64,000 nt of DNA from JAWLCQ01 sp041687095 (lineage in GTDB: Bacteria; Planctomycetota; Phycisphaerae; SM23-33), in assembly GCA_041687095.1 (NCBI GenBank), contig JAWLCQ010000005.1:1-64000 (forward strand), given 5' to 3'. Each line of letters opens with the position of its first letter. Positions within the stretch are counted from its first letter, which is position 1. Of this stretch, positions 38,894-48,484 are shown piece by piece. The position numbers and the translations under genes are program-made. Below the pieces are notes generated by a model that searched no databases, was not told where the DNA came from, and saw only the letters and a list, made by a program, of their open reading frames with translations.

Positions 38894-41182
38894 ATGACCG
38901 CAGGAAGCGAACGAGGCATCAAGGCGGGGCGGGCCTACGTCGAACTGGGCGTCTCGGACAAGCTCACCACCGCCCTGCGCTCCCACGCGGCCAAGCTCAA
39001 GGCCTTCGGGTCCGAGGTCGCCTCAGCCGGGCGGACCCTGACGCTGGCGGGCACGGCGATGCTCGCGCCTTTGGGCATGGCGGCGACGAAGTTCTCCCGC
39101 ATGGGCGATGAGGTGGCGAAGATGGCGAAGCGCACTGGCCTGTCCGTCGAGACGCTCTCGGAGCTTCGTTTCGTCGCCAGCCAGACGGGGACGGACTTCG
39201 AGTCGCTGGAGGGGGCCTTCCGCAAGATGCAGCGGTCCATCTACGACGCCGAGCGCGGCCTGTCCACCCAGACCGACGCCCTGCGGGACCTGGGGCTCAG
39301 CGTCTCGGACCTCGCGGGCCAGAGCCCCGAGCAGCAGTTCAAGATCCTGGCAAACGCCATCTCCGCAGTGAGCGACCCCACCCGCAAGGCGGCCCTGGCC
39401 ATGTCGCTCTTTGGCCGCACGGGCACCAACCTCCTGCCCATGATGCAGCAGGGCGCGGCGGGCATCGAGATGCTCCAGCGGCAGGCGAGGGAGCTGGGGC
39501 TGACGATGAGCACCGAGGATGCCGTCGCGGCCGAGGAGTTCACCGACGCGATGGACCGGGCGGGCAAGGCGATGGAGATGGGCGTCTTCCGCGTGGGAGC
39601 GGCGCTGGCCCCGCTGCTGCAGGAGCTTGCCGACTGGATCAGCGCCAACGCCAAGCGATGGGGAGAGTGGGTCCAGGAGAACCGGGCCGCCATCGTGGGC
39701 TTCGCCAAGACGGCCGCGGGGGTCCTGTTGGTGGGGGCGACGCTGACAGCGTTCGGCAAGACGATCGGGGCCATCGCTACGGGCATGAAGGCGCTGGCCT
39801 TCGCCACCAAGGGGGCTGCGACCGCCTTCGCGTTCCTCGCGGTCAACCCCCTCGTCCTCGCCTTCGCCGCCGCCGTCGCGGCCGCGGGGCTGCTGGTGCT
39901 GGCGCTGAAGAGCGTGCACGACGAGTCCATCCGCACCTCGGACGCCATGGAGGACGCCATGGACGCGGGGGACCGCCAGCGCCAGGGGGACCAGCTTCGC
40001 ATCCGCCGCCTGGCGCAACTGGCGGACAAGGAGCGCCTGGCCAACGCCGAGATGCAGGAGGCGTCCACGCTCCTGAAGGAACTTCAGGGCCAGTACGGGG
40101 ACCTCGGGGCGTCCATCGACGCAGCCACGGGCCGCCTGGTGGGGTTCGGCGAGGCCCAGAAACGCGTGAACGAGCAGATGCGCTCGGCGGCCGAGGCGCA
40201 GCTCAAGGCCGCCCTGGCGGAGAAGGCGTCGAACATCCACAACCTCAATACCGAGCGCCAGTCGCCCTGGCACCGCATGGGCCGCGGGGCGGCGGGCGGG
40301 GGACTGTTCCGCAGGGACGCCGCCGACAAGGAGGCCCAGCGCGTAGCGGACGTGGACCTGCGGCTCCAGAAGGAGCGGGCCGAGCGGGACATGATCCGCG
40401 CCCGCCTGCGGGCACTGGGCGCGGGCGACGCCGCGGCCGTCACGGGCCAGGCGGAGCCCACTGGGGCCGCGGACCTGCAGTCCCGCATCGCCGCCGATGA
40501 GGACGCCGCCCAGCGCGCCGCCGCCCAGGAGGCCGAGTGGCTCCGCCGTCTGCATCGCCTGAGGCTCGAACAGATCGCCGACGAGCGCCAGCGCGAGCTC
40601 GCCCTCATCGACGAGCAGTATGAGCACGAACTGGCGAGGGCGAAGGAGGCGGCGGCGACGCAGGCGACGCTCGATGCCATCGCCGCCTCCCGCGAGCTCG
40701 CACGCTCGGCCCTGGAGCAGAAGCTCGACGCCGAGGCCGCCGGCGAGCGCGAGCGACAGGAGAAGGAATCCGCCGAGCGCGAGGAGCGCCGCCGCCAGTC
40801 CATCTCCGAGTCCGACAGCGACCGCAAGCGAACCATCGAGGAGCTCCGCATCGAGACGACGCTGGAGGGGCCCGAGAAGGACCGGGCGCTCCTGGCCCTG
40901 CAGCGACAGCGCGAGATGGAGCAGGCCCAGGCCGCGGGGGAGGATACCGCCCTCGTCGAGCAGGTGTACGACCTCCGCGCCAAGCTCCTCGCCGCCCAGG
41001 AGGCCGCCGCCAGCGCCAAGGACCGCGTAGCGGAAGCCTTCAGCGGCTCCATCGTCAATGCCAGCGCGATCCTCGCGCTTCAGGGCCCCCAGGACGACAT
41101 CGACCGCAAGCAACTCGCGGAGCTTCAGAAGATCGCCCGCAACACCGCCGAGCCCGCCGCCGCCCCGCCCGTGTGGGGATAG
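38894..41182 (+). CDS. Tail tape measure protein
   Basis: The 762-residue protein has the tape-measure make-up: an N-terminal coiled segment (LRSHAAKLKAFGSEVASAGRTL), the conserved AKRTGLSVETLSELRFVASQTG and MSLFGRTGTNLLPMMQQGAAGI core, a hydrophobic stretch (about residues 290-338) and a long charged coiled coil to the end. It sets tail length and enters the host envelope during DNA injection. The tail, at under 120 nm by the usual length rule, would be moderate. AGGAGAAG lies before the ATG. Confidence 0.88.
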   Translation: MTAGSERGIKAGRAYVELGVSDKLTTALRSHAAKLKAFGSEVASAGRTLTLAGTAMLAPLGMAATKFSRMGDEVAKMAKRTGLSVETLSELRFVASQTGTDFESLEGAFRKMQRSIYDAERGLSTQTDALRDLGLSVSDLAGQSPEQQFKILANAISAVSDPTRKAALAMSLFGRTGTNLLPMMQQGAAGIEMLQRQARELGLTMSTEDAVAAEEFTDAMDRAGKAMEMGVFRVGAALAPLLQELADWISANAKRWGEWVQENRAAIVGFAKTAAGVLLVGATLTAFGKTIGAIATGMKALAFATKGAATAFAFLAVNPLVLAFAAAVAAAGLLVLALKSVHDESIRTSDAMEDAMDAGDRQRQGDQLRIRRLAQLADKERLANAEMQEASTLLKELQGQYGDLGASIDAATGRLVGFGEAQKRVNEQMRSAAEAQLKAALAEKASNIHNLNTERQSPWHRMGRGAAGGGLFRRDAADKEAQRVADVDLRLQKERAERDMIRARLRALGAGDAAAVTGQAEPTGAADLQSRIAADEDAAQRAAAQEAEWLRRLHRLRLEQIADERQRELALIDEQYEHELARAKEAAATQATLDAIAASRELARSALEQKLDAEAAGERERQEKESAEREERRRQSISESDSDRKRTIEELRIETTLEGPEKDRALLALQRQREMEQAQAAGEDTALVEQVYDLRAKLLAAQEAAASAKDRVAEAFSGSIVNASAILALQGPQDDIDRKQLAELQKIARNTAEPAAAPPVWG

Positions 41183-41190
41183 GAGTACTC

Positions 41191-42072
41191 ATGCCCACCA
41201 TTGCCGAAAAGCCCGATAGCCGTTCCACCGAGCGCGACGCCGCCGGCGTCCTCGTGGGGGTGACGCTGCAGTACCTCATCACCGGCGTCAGCGACGACGC
41301 GACCGCCGAGGGGCTGGTGCTGGGCGCTGCCGCGAGCAGCTACCGCGGCCTCAGTCGTCACCGCATCCGCGTTACGCCCGAATGGGCGGACGAGACGACG
41401 GGCGAGGGGCACTGGCAGGCGGAGGTCGAGTACCGCCGGCCCGAGAGCGTCCAGCCCCAGGTGGGGGAGGTCGAGGTCGAGATCGACATCGGCGAGGAGC
41501 CCTTCCACATCACCCAGTCGCTGTCCACCGCCCAGGCGTACGCCCCCAGCGGGGAGACCGCACCCGACTTCAAGGGCGCTATCAACGTGGGGGATGACGG
41601 CGTCGGAGGGGTGGATACCACAGCGCCCGTCATGCGGGTGAGCGTCAGCGTGTACCGTGCCGCGGCGTCCGTCACGTCCGCCTACATCGCCACCTGCTAC
41701 GGCCTCGCCGCCAAGACGAACTCCGGCCCGTTCACCATTACGGAGAAGAAGTACGTGGGCGGGGAGCTCACGAGCGGCAACAGCTACACCTTCGCCGCCG
41801 GGGAGCTTCGGCTCACACGCGTGCACAAGCCCTCCCTCAGCGCCAACGGGGAGATGTACGTCATGGGCTACGAGTTCCATGCCAGCCCCAACGCCACGGG
41901 CCTGTCCGTGGGCCCCATCACCGGCATCGACAAGCTCGGACAGCAGCTTCTCTGGGCCCACAACGTCCGCGTCCGCGACGACGCCGCCAAGCGCATCGCC
42001 CGCCGGCCCATCGCCGCCTACGTCGAAAACATCCGCTACGCCGCCGACTTCAGCCCCCTGGGACTCTCATGA
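41191..42072 (+). CDS. Tail protein of unknown type
   Basis: The 293-residue protein follows the tape measure and is beta-rich with an N-terminal disordered arm. Blocks such as GVLVGVTLQYLITGVSDD, YEFHASPNATGLSVGPITGIDKLG and HNVRVRDDAAKRIARR suggest distal tail or baseplate function. It has no firm family match. It overlaps the next gene by four bases (ATGA). Confidence 0.55.
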   Translation: MPTIAEKPDSRSTERDAAGVLVGVTLQYLITGVSDDATAEGLVLGAAASSYRGLSRHRIRVTPEWADETTGEGHWQAEVEYRRPESVQPQVGEVEVEIDIGEEPFHITQSLSTAQAYAPSGETAPDFKGAINVGDDGVGGVDTTAPVMRVSVSVYRAAASVTSAYIATCYGLAAKTNSGPFTITEKKYVGGELTSGNSYTFAAGELRLTRVHKPSLSANGEMYVMGYEFHASPNATGLSVGPITGIDKLGQQLLWAHNVRVRDDAAKRIARRPIAAYVENIRYAADFSPLGLS

Positions 42073-42878
42073 TTCACCGAGCCACACCCGGAACCCCCAT
42101 GCGCTTGCGTGCCAGCGACTGGAACGCCCTGGCGGACCTCCACGCCCGCCACGTGGGGCGGCACGGACCCGCCGCCGCCTTCCCCCAGGCTGCCGTCGTG
42201 CCCCTCCACAACGCCAGCGGAACCGACGTTCTCGCCGGCGGCGTCCTGGCCATCGAGGGCCCCATGTTCGACCCCGCCGCCAGCGAGGAGTCCTTCCTCA
42301 CCGCCGCACTCGAAGGCGTCACGCCCGGCGGGGACACGGCGGACCTCGCCATCCTCCTGGAACCCTGCCGCGCCGGTTCCGTCGCCTCCGCCTGCGTCGC
42401 GGGCGTCTGCCCGGCACGACTGAGCATAACCAGCATCGCCCACGGCTACGCCGCCGCCGTCGGCGGAACCGCTGCCCACCTGGCGTCGGCAACCAGCGGG
42501 CCCGCCGAGATTCTCTGGAGGCAGTCGGCCGCCACGGGCACGCAGTGGGCCCTCGTTCGCCTGGGCAACCGCCCCCCGCCCGTCGTCGAGTGGGGCATCG
42601 CCAGCGCCGACTGGAGCCCCGCCGGCGGCAACCAGGTCGTCCTCACGGTCGGAGCGGAGCAGGTGACCTGCTCCATCCACCAGCCGTCCGCTGCCGTCCC
42701 GCTGCATGCCCGCATCTCCGCCGGCGACGTGCTGCCATTCGTGCGCCTCGACGCGACGCACGGCCTGCTGCTGGGCGCCAGCCCCTTGCCGGGCGCCACG
42801 GGGGCCGACGAGGACAAGCTCCTGGCCATCGACGCCCAGGGCGGGCTCAAGGTCGACTACTGGAGGTGGCGGGACTGA
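42069..42878 (+). CDS. Tail-tip region structural protein
   Basis: The 269-residue protein is beta-rich and begins with a short helix (MRLRASDWNALADLHARHV). Repeated strands such as VVPLHNASGTDVLAGGVLAI and GVTPGGDTADLAILLEP resemble tail-fibre or baseplate modules. Translation is coupled to both neighbours. It is not recognised beyond that. Confidence 0.5.
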   Translation: MIHRATPGTPMRLRASDWNALADLHARHVGRHGPAAAFPQAAVVPLHNASGTDVLAGGVLAIEGPMFDPAASEESFLTAALEGVTPGGDTADLAILLEPCRAGSVASACVAGVCPARLSITSIAHGYAAAVGGTAAHLASATSGPAEILWRQSAATGTQWALVRLGNRPPPVVEWGIASADWSPAGGNQVVLTVGAEQVTCSIHQPSAAVPLHARISAGDVLPFVRLDATHGLLLGASPLPGATGADEDKLLAIDAQGGLKVDYWRWRD

Positions 42879-43957
42879 TGGGCTTCACACCCGCCACAAC
42901 CCCGGGCTTCTGTATCCGCGACCGCGCCGTCGTCGCCCAGTACATCGCCGCCGCCAACGAGCGGCTGACCCTGGGGCCCTACGAGCCCCTGGCGCTGCCG
43001 GCGATCGGGGAGGCGGGCCAGAGGCGCCAGTGGATCCTGGACGTCTGCGCCGGCATCGTCGCCGGGCCCATCAGCGGCGCGTGGGTCCGCAGCGCCGACG
43101 CCACCGGCACCCCCCTGGCGGCGGGGCACTGGGACGGGGCGACGGTTATCGAGTACTGGATGTACCCGTCGGAGGACCCCCTCTGGGACGCCGCGGGCCT
43201 GCCGTACCGCATGCGGCGCGTGCCCCGCGGGGGCGCCTGGCCCGCCGACTGGACGAACCCCCAGGACCCGCAGTTCGCCCGGGCGCACAACTCCGGGTGG
43301 GGCACGCCGGAGAACCATGACCTCGGGGGCCCCTGGACGTTCGACGACCTCCAGCGCATCGCCCGGCTCACGACGCACACGCTGGAGGGGGCCGCGGGAT
43401 GGACCGACCGCGAGTCCAGCAGCGCCAGCGGCAGCGGGACCACGGCGGCCGAAGCCTGGGCCGACGCCGCTGCCCAGCTCGCCGCGGGGGTCGTCGCGGG
43501 CAACGACGCGGAGTACCCGCACTCCTATGCCACCCTCTCGCGAACGGCGTGGGGCACGTACGGGGTCCGGCTCTCCGTCGCCCGGGGCCGCCCGACGCTG
43601 ACGCTCCCCGCCGACCACCTCGATAGGGAGATCGACTGGTACGTCCGCGCCGCAGCGGTGTACGACCCGTACGACGAGCACAGCGTGAGCGACTGGCACA
43701 CCAACGGCTCGGGGCTCCGCCCGCCCTCGAACGGGACGCCGGTGTGGACGTGCGTCTCTTCGGGCGATGCGTCCGCGGCGGGCAGCGGGCTGGTCGTCGA
43801 GGCGCCGGGCCTGGTGGGGAACCTCGACGCCCCCGCCCTGCCCGCTATGCCCCCCGAGCCCCCGCCCGGCGGCGTCACCGTCTCCGCCCGCGGCTGGCAG
43901 CTCTACGACGGCCTCGACGCCGCCGCCGTCGTCCGCTGGGCCATGCAGTACGTCTGA
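42878..43957 (+). CDS. Tail-tip / receptor-binding candidate
   Basis: The 359-residue protein is the last late gene, coupled to the previous one (TGATG, AGGTGG upstream). An aromatic and Gly/Asn-rich composition (GHWDGATVIEYWMYPS, YPHSYATLSRTAWGTYG, DWYVRAAAVYDPYDEHSVSDWHTNGS) suits a beta-sandwich receptor-binding or tail-tip protein. No family is recognised. A promoter, hairpins and a terminator follow. Confidence 0.5.
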   Translation: MGFTPATTPGFCIRDRAVVAQYIAAANERLTLGPYEPLALPAIGEAGQRRQWILDVCAGIVAGPISGAWVRSADATGTPLAAGHWDGATVIEYWMYPSEDPLWDAAGLPYRMRRVPRGGAWPADWTNPQDPQFARAHNSGWGTPENHDLGGPWTFDDLQRIARLTTHTLEGAAGWTDRESSSASGSGTTAAEAWADAAAQLAAGVVAGNDAEYPHSYATLSRTAWGTYGVRLSVARGRPTLTLPADHLDREIDWYVRAAAVYDPYDEHSVSDWHTNGSGLRPPSNGTPVWTCVSSGDASAAGSGLVVEAPGLVGNLDAPALPAMPPEPPPGGVTVSARGWQLYDGLDAAAVVRWAMQYV

Positions 43958-44031
43958 GGGATGGCGGCTTCGAGTCCTGCTGGAACGCCCGATGCGTGCG
44001 GAGAGAATTCGCGAAGCGTCCACTGACTCTT

Positions 44032-44137
44032 GTGCGATTCCGGCCTGACTTGGTATAGTTTGGGCAGTCTTCAATGGCCGGGTCTCCCCCCACCCGGCCT
44101 GCTGGGCCTGGTCTCCCCCCCGGACCAGGCCCTTTTT
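44032..44137 (+). ncRNA. Candidate small RNA: promoter, tandem hairpins, terminator
   Basis: A TTGTGC box (44032-44037), an 18-base spacer and TATAGT (44056-44061) are followed by two similar hairpins: GGCCGGGT/ACCCGGCC (44076-44083 with 44092-44099) and a 10-bp GC-rich stem (44104-44113 with 44123-44132), both with C-rich CTCCCCCC loops, then TTTTT. A transcript of about 70 nt is predicted. It could also be just a terminator after the late operon. Confidence 0.5.
44104..44137 (+). terminator. Strong Rho-independent terminator of the late operon
   Basis: A perfect 10-bp stem (44104-44113 with 44123-44132) followed immediately by TTTTT (44133-44137). It ends the structural gene block. Confidence 0.85.
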
Positions 44138-44159
44138 ATGCGCACGCGGGGAGCTCGCC

Positions 44160-44306
44160 ATGGGGATTCCTCGTCTTGTCGCCCGCCACGAACTCGGGCC
44201 TCCCCCCCCGACGGCCTCGACGCCGCCGACGCACCCTCCGGGGGGCAGTTACGCCATCCGGGCCTGGGCGATGAAGGAGTACGGCGTGACGGGGGGCGAG
44301 CACTGA
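44160..44306 (+). CDS. Small proline-rich protein
   Basis: A 48-residue frame with GGGGAG seven bases before the ATG. It has a Pro/Thr-rich middle and ends AIRAWAMKEYGVTGGEH. No family is recognised; the ribosome site and sensible ending make it a plausible small gene between the phage and the restriction island. Confidence 0.4.
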   Translation: MGIPRLVARHELGPPPPTASTPPTHPPGGSYAIRAWAMKEYGVTGGEH

Positions 44307-44504
44307 TGGGACTCCTTGCACGCCATCTCCGTGTAGCGTCTCGGCCATACACCCCGCCTCTCCTCTGCCGGGCCCTCTCTCCGCCTCAGTTTTCTCGGTG
44401 ATTCTCCACGCACACACGACACACCCTGTCATACCCACTCCGCATAATCGACCCCGGGAAGACCGTGCGACGCTCGTACGTCGCTTGGGCCCGAAAGAGA
44501 ACGA

Positions 44505-44533
44505 TTGACAGGATTCGTGAACAACTGTGAAAT
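44505..44533 (+). promoter_or_regulatory. Promoter-like sequence before the restriction-modification operon
   Basis: TTGACA (44505-44510), a 17-base spacer and TGAAAT (44528-44533), 55 bases before the HTH gene that heads the operon. Confidence 0.5.
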
Positions 44534-44588
44534 ACGGTGGTCGGTCCCGGGGGCATGTCTCGTGGCCCCGCGAAGGAAGGGAGCAGCC

Positions 44589-44783
44589 ATGGCCACCTCG
44601 TCGCCGGATACGGTGATGACCATCGGGGAGCTGTCGGAGTACCTAAAGGTCTCCCGGTCCACGCTCTACAAGCTCGCCCAGGAGGGCAGGCTGCCGGGAC
44701 AGAAGGTCGGTCGCCACTGGCGGTTCCGCAAGGCTGCCGTGATCCGCTGGCTGGACCAGCAACCTCGCACGCGAAAGAAGTAG
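44589..44783 (+). CDS. Excisionase-type HTH DNA-binding protein
   Basis: A 64-residue HTH_17/excisionase-family protein (VMTIGELSEYLKVSRSTLYKLAQEGRLP, wing KVGRHWRFRKAAVIRWLDQ). Proteins like this often precede type I restriction genes and may control them. It is 7 bases upstream of hsdM; GGAAGGGAG precedes the ATG. Confidence 0.82.
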   Translation: MATSSPDTVMTIGELSEYLKVSRSTLYKLAQEGRLPGQKVGRHWRFRKAAVIRWLDQQPRTRKK

Positions 44784-44790
44784 CTCGCTC

Positions 44791-46932
44791 ATGGCAATGG
44801 AGAACGGACAGCTCAACTGGATCGCCGGGTTCATCTGGAACATCGCCGACGACGTGCTCCGGGACGTGTACGTCCGGGGCAAGTACCGCGACGTGATCCT
44901 GCCGATGACCGTCATCCGGCGGCTCGACGCGGTGCTCGAACCGACGAAGGAGGCGGTGCTCAAGCTCGACGAGCAACTCGACACCGCCGGCGTCGCCAAT
45001 AAGCAGGCGGCCCTGTGCCACGCGTCGGGCAACGCCTTCTACAACGTCTCGCCCTTCACCCTCCGCGATCTCCGTGCACGGGCCCGCCAGCAGCAGCTTC
45101 GCTCCGACTTCGAGGCCTACCTCGACGGCTTCTCGCCCAACGTCCAGGAGATCCTCGACAAGTTCAAGCTCCGCAACCAGATCCCCACGCTGGTCGAGGC
45201 CGACATCCTCGGGAGCCTCATCGAGAAGTTCACCTCCCGCGACATCAACCTCAGCCCCGACCCCGTCAGGGACACCGACGGCAAGGTCCGCCTGCCCGGC
45301 CTGGACAACCACGCCATGGGCACGATCTTCGAGGAGCTGATCCGTCGATTCAACGAAGAGAACAACGAGGAGGCCGGGGAGCACTTCACGCCCCGCGACG
45401 TCGTGAAGCTCATGGCCAACCTCATCTTCTACCCCGTCGCCGATGAAATCCGCGACGCCACCTACCGCGTCTACGACGGCGCCTGCGGGACGGGGGGCAT
45501 GCTGACCGTCGCCGAGGAAACGCTCGACGCCCTGGCTCGCGAGCACGGCAAGGAAGTCTCCATCCACCTGTTCGGCCAGGAAGTCCAGCCCGAAACCTAC
45601 GCCATCAGCAAGGCCGACCTGCTGCTCAAGGGCGAGGGGCAGGCCGCGGAGAACATGGCCTACGGGTCCACTCTCTCCTCGGACGCCTTCCCGTCGATGG
45701 AGTTCGACTTCATGCTCTCCAACCCGCCGTACGGCAAGAGCTGGAAGACGGACCTCGAACGCATGGGCGGCAAGAAGGACCTGGGCGACCCCCGCTTCGC
45801 CGTGCAGCACCGGGGCGACGAACTCTCCCTCATCACCCGCTCCAGCGACGGGCAACTCATGTTCCTCGTGAACAAGCTGACGAAGATGATCAGCGACCCC
45901 CGCTCGCCCCTCGGCAGCCGCATCGCCGAGGTCCACAACGGCTCGTCCCTCTTCACCGGCGACGCCGGGCAGGGCGAGAGCAACATCCGCCGCTGGATCA
46001 TCGAGAATGACTGGCTGGAGGCCATCATCGCGCTGCCGCTGAACATGTTCTACAACACCGGCATCGCGACGTACATCTGGGTGCTCACCAACCGCAAGCC
46101 CGCACGCCGTCAGGGCAAGGTCCAGCTCATCGACGCCACGGGCATCCTCACGCCCCTGCGGAAGAACCTGGGCAAGAAGAACTGCGAGCTGTCCGACGAG
46201 CAGATTCGGCAGATCACGGACATGTTCCTCGCGTTCAAGGAGACCGAGCAGTCGAAGATCTTCCCCAACGAGGCCTTCGGGTACTGGAAGATCACCGTGG
46301 AACGCCCGCTGCGACTGGCGGTGGACCTGTCGCCAAGGCCCCTCGACGCCCTGGGGACCGCATGCAAGAAGGCGAAGGAGTCGTATCTGCCCGACGTCGT
46401 CCGGACCGTGGCGGAGCGCGTCGGTGCGGGCCCGCACCTGGACTACAACAGCTTCCTCCGGGCCCTGGACACCGAGGCCCGCGAGCAATTCGGCAAGCTT
46501 ACGGCCAAGCACGAGAAGCTCGTGCGCGACGCGCTGACCCGCAAGGACGAGCAGGCCGAGCCCGTGGCCAAGAAGGTCAGCCCGGCCAAATCCGAGGCCG
46601 ACCCGCTACATGGACTGTACCCCGTGACCATCGGCGGCAAGCCGCGCCTGGCCGAGTACGAGCCCGACAGCGACCTCCGGGACACCGAGCAAGTCCCCCT
46701 GCTGGAGGAAGGGGGCGTCGAGGCGTTCTTCCGGCGGGAGGTGCTGCCCCACGTGTCCGATGCCTGGATCGACAGCAGCAAGACGCAGATCGGCTACGAG
46801 ATCAGCTTCACCCGGCACTTCTACAAGCCCACGCCGCTGCGAACGCTAGATGAGATAAGGGCCGACCTCGAAGCCCTCCAGGCCGAGGGTGAGGGGCTGC
46901 TGGAGGCAATCATCGGAGGGCAGGGCCAATGA
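44791..46932 (+). CDS. hsdM: Type I restriction-modification methylase subunit
   Basis: The 713-residue protein has the HsdM layout: an N-terminal helical domain with YRDVILPMTVIRRLDAVLEPTKE (about residues 33-55), then EHFTPRDVVKLM (197-208), SAM-binding DGACGTGGML (229-238) and catalytic NPPY (311-314), giving N6-adenine methylation. It is longer than the classic enzyme because of a charged C-terminal extension of about 200 residues. With HsdS it forms the methylase; with HsdR the restriction complex. The operon continues with short overlaps. Confidence 0.92.
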   Translation: MAMENGQLNWIAGFIWNIADDVLRDVYVRGKYRDVILPMTVIRRLDAVLEPTKEAVLKLDEQLDTAGVANKQAALCHASGNAFYNVSPFTLRDLRARARQQQLRSDFEAYLDGFSPNVQEILDKFKLRNQIPTLVEADILGSLIEKFTSRDINLSPDPVRDTDGKVRLPGLDNHAMGTIFEELIRRFNEENNEEAGEHFTPRDVVKLMANLIFYPVADEIRDATYRVYDGACGTGGMLTVAEETLDALAREHGKEVSIHLFGQEVQPETYAISKADLLLKGEGQAAENMAYGSTLSSDAFPSMEFDFMLSNPPYGKSWKTDLERMGGKKDLGDPRFAVQHRGDELSLITRSSDGQLMFLVNKLTKMISDPRSPLGSRIAEVHNGSSLFTGDAGQGESNIRRWIIENDWLEAIIALPLNMFYNTGIATYIWVLTNRKPARRQGKVQLIDATGILTPLRKNLGKKNCELSDEQIRQITDMFLAFKETEQSKIFPNEAFGYWKITVERPLRLAVDLSPRPLDALGTACKKAKESYLPDVVRTVAERVGAGPHLDYNSFLRALDTEAREQFGKLTAKHEKLVRDALTRKDEQAEPVAKKVSPAKSEADPLHGLYPVTIGGKPRLAEYEPDSDLRDTEQVPLLEEGGVEAFFRREVLPHVSDAWIDSSKTQIGYEISFTRHFYKPTPLRTLDEIRADLEALQAEGEGLLEAIIGGQGQ

Positions 46933-47372
46933 AGAGGAACCAAGAGAGGACGCTCCGTGAACGTCTGGAAGGGCTGACAGCATTCCTACCCCGGTTAGTA
47001 GAACCCGGCTTCAGCTTTGGCGTGTGGGCCGGACGCAAGGAGTCGGACCCTGGTGTCCAGACATTGCCCTTCTTCACGCTTTCCGACACCGCGAGCGAAT
47101 TCGTTCAGGCTGCCTATGACCTCGACTGGGTTCGCGGCGACTTCGACTGGGGCAGGTGGAAGGACACGCCCGAGGCAATCCGCTTGCGCGACGACCCTCA
47201 GGCCATGGCCATCGCGACGCCCATGCAGCTATCCCACCTGCTCACGGTGCTTATCCGTCAGGAGCGCTTCTGCGAAGGCTCCCTCGCCGCTGCCTTCGAA
47301 TCCGGCTTGCTGACCGCCATCTGCCGCCGCGCTGCCGAGTTGGCAGACCAGGAGGGCAAAGGAAAGCAATGA
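46929..47372 (+). CDS. DUF6508-like protein
   Basis: The 147-residue protein overlaps the hsdM stop by ATGA and contains LPFFTLSDTASEFVQAAYDLDWVRGDFDW and MQLSHLLTVLIRQERFCEGSLAAAFESGLL, the DUF6508 signature. This family often occurs beside type I restriction genes but has no known function. It is coupled to the nuclease-like gene downstream. An accessory or regulatory role in the defence operon is inferred. Confidence 0.72.
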   Translation: MKRNQERTLRERLEGLTAFLPRLVEPGFSFGVWAGRKESDPGVQTLPFFTLSDTASEFVQAAYDLDWVRGDFDWGRWKDTPEAIRLRDDPQAMAIATPMQLSHLLTVLIRQERFCEGSLAAAFESGLLTAICRRAAELADQEGKGKQ

Positions 47373-48484
47373 CCGAGACCGAGCCCAATCTCTACGATTT
47401 CGCTACGAAGGAGCTTTCCCAGGACGCCACGCTGGCCTACCTCCTGTCGTGGGCCAAGCCGGAGTATCGCTCCCGGCATCCCAAGCTCAACCAACTCGGG
47501 GAGAGTCTGCTCCGGACCCTTGTCCGCATGTCCGCACGTGCCTGCGGCGTCGCCGACCCGCTGGAGAGCGCTCCGGTCGAGAAGGTCGAGCTCGCCGTCC
47601 AGGAGAATCACATCGACGTGTGCGCCGAGATCAACGAGGACGTCTTTCTGCTCATCGAGGACAAGGTCGATACGCAGGAGCACTCCGGCCAGATCGCGCG
47701 GTATACCCGTGAGGTCCGCAAGCGCATGCGGAAGCGTAGGAATCCGCCGGTCGTCCTGCCCATCTACGTCAAGACCGGCAATGAGTGCCTCATTCTCGAC
47801 AAGGCCCCCATTTGCGGTGTTTTCCTCCGTAAAGATATGCTGGACGTGCTGGACGCCGTTGGCGAAACAGGCAACACCATCGTCGAGAACTTCCGCCGGC
47901 ACCTCCGCGCCATCCAGGCCGAAACGGACAGCTACCTCCATGAGCCCTGCGGGGATTGGTCATGGCGGGCCGTCCAGGGCTACTACGCGGCCTTGACCGA
48001 CTGGCTCGACGCCCTGCCCGACCGCAGGAATGGCGAGAACGACCCGGGGTGGCACTACGTCCCCAACCCATCCGGGGGCTTCACCGGTTTCTGGTGGCAC
48101 TGGTGCGAGTGCAAGGCCCTGCGGTGCAACATCTACCTCCAGATCGAGGACGCCTGCTGCCTCAAGATTCGCGCGGGGGACGTTCGAAACGAAGCCGGCA
48201 AGTCGGTAAGGATCGACAGCGACCGGCTCTGGCAGGTCTTCGAGGCCGTTCAGGCCGCGGGCGAGGACAGTCGCTTTGCCTCCCTGCGTCCCCGCAAGGC
48301 GGGCGTGTTTCGCGGCGGATGGGGCGGTCACGTCGCCGAGCTGCAGTTTGATGGCGGAGAGAAGACGTACATAGCCGCCAGCGACGCCGACCTGATTGAC
48401 ATGCCCGCCACGCAGGATCGCCTCCGCCTAGCCATGGACTTCGTAACCGCGGTTCGCGACAAGGCCGAGGAGGCCAGCGCATGA
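47369..48484 (+). CDS. PD-(D/E)XK nuclease superfamily protein
   Basis: The 371-residue protein shows a PD-(D/E)XK core: D83 in NHIDVCAEI, E97-D98-K99 in LLIEDKVDTQEHSGQI and Q108. Such PDDEXK_4-type proteins are common in defence islands. The C-terminal half is an unknown alpha/beta domain with GFWWHWCEC and LQIEDACCLKIR. It is inserted between the methylase and specificity genes with overlapping ends, so it may be a second nuclease of the restriction system. Confidence 0.75.
   Translation: MTETEPNLYDFATKELSQDATLAYLLSWAKPEYRSRHPKLNQLGESLLRTLVRMSARACGVADPLESAPVEKVELAVQENHIDVCAEINEDVFLLIEDKVDTQEHSGQIARYTREVRKRMRKRRNPPVVLPIYVKTGNECLILDKAPICGVFLRKDMLDVLDAVGETGNTIVENFRRHLRAIQAETDSYLHEPCGDWSWRAVQGYYAALTDWLDALPDRRNGENDPGWHYVPNPSGGFTGFWWHWCECKALRCNIYLQIEDACCLKIRAGDVRNEAGKSVRIDSDRLWQVFEAVQAAGEDSRFASLRPRKAGVFRGGWGGHVAELQFDGGEKTYIAASDADLIDMPATQDRLRLAMDFVTAVRDKAEEASA

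Noticed and set aside
44386..46512. Long reverse frame opposite hsdM (708 codons)
   Set aside because: Antisense shadow of a highly GC-biased gene; hsdM has clear motifs throughout, the reverse frame none. Similar long shadows oppose hsdR, terL and the tape measure gene.
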